Of a stretch of 31,120 bases of DNA, positions 30,949 through 31,120 are shown in pieces (within the stretch, counting starts at the first letter, position 1; each line of letters starts with the position of its first letter). The stretch comes from CAYMJV01 sp964390545. GTDB taxonomy: Bacteria > Desulfobacterota > BSN033 > UBA1163. The notes beneath the pieces are model-generated. The model was not told the origin of the DNA. It did not search any database and saw nothing but the letters and a program-made list of their open reading frames with translations. Both the position numbers and the translations under genes were made by a program. The stretch covers positions 1 through 31,120 of the forward strand of contig CAYMJV010000036.1 in NCBI GenBank assembly GCA_964390545.1, read 5' to 3'.

Positions 30949-31120
30949 GCAAAATAGCCTGATTCATTACTCACATAAGTATATGATTTTATTACTAATT
31001 TTCCTAAAACCATTTTTATTGCGTTCACGTTAACATCATCTCGACCAAATGTCAAGGATTTTTTCAAACCTCTCTCCTCCCCTCAAGAGCCTTCGAAAGG
31101 GTCATTCCATCCGAATACTC

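Overview
The window reads as a chromosomal segment (scaffold with one N gap) from an anaerobic, selenocysteine-using bacterium, most likely a Desulfobacterota/deltaproteobacterial lineage. This is inferred from a soluble periplasmic Sec-containing formate dehydrogenase, a four-subunit pyruvate:ferredoxin oxidoreductase next to NuoE/NuoF-type diaphorase genes, OmpA-type lipoproteins, and many short palindromic intergenic repeats. No taxonomic marker such as rRNA is present.

Layout. 1-245: repeat-rich spacer. 246-5132 (+): YhaM-like HD exoribonuclease, then hrcA-grpE-dnaK. 5391-6976 (+): ftsY and a secreted CAP-domain protein, convergent with a small coiled-coil gene (6973-7515, -). 7845-19447 (+): a selenium/formate block: Sec-formate dehydrogenase alpha (UGA at 8412), its Fe-S beta subunit, fdhE, a second UGA-interrupted gene read here as a selenoprotein of the UshA/5'-nucleotidase metallophosphatase fold (UGA at 13021, CxxU motif), a B12-binding-type radical SAM gene, selA, then rluD, pgeF and a DUF167 gene. 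19467-20117 (-): AlaX-like protein. 20277-20371 (+): tRNA-Sec (selC). 20405-22771 (+): tatA, folK, a small membrane-anchored YHS/TRASH-like protein and two lipoproteins, the second with an OmpA domain. 22925-23575 (+): transaldolase. 23647-24090 (-): Hsp20. 24368-30893 (-): one operon, in transcription order porG-porD-porA-porB-nuoE-nuoF-hoxU/nuoG-like.

How the genes fit together. selA and selC supply Sec for FdhA and, if the reading is right, for the exported metallophosphatase-like protein encoded just upstream of selA. FdhA has a twin-arginine signal, and a tatA gene lies in the same window. FdhE is the maturation factor for the FDH. The minus-strand operon would oxidise pyruvate to acetyl-CoA and pass electrons through ferredoxin-like clusters to an NAD(H)-reactive NuoEF/HoxU module. 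No hydrogenase or quinone subunit is present.

Most notable points: the selenoprotein candidate split by a UGA at 13021 with altered metallophosphatase ligands; the POR-diaphorase operon; and a 100-N gap flanked by identical 55-bp sequences. That gap is almost certainly an unmerged contig overlap, and collapsing it restores an intact nuoE.
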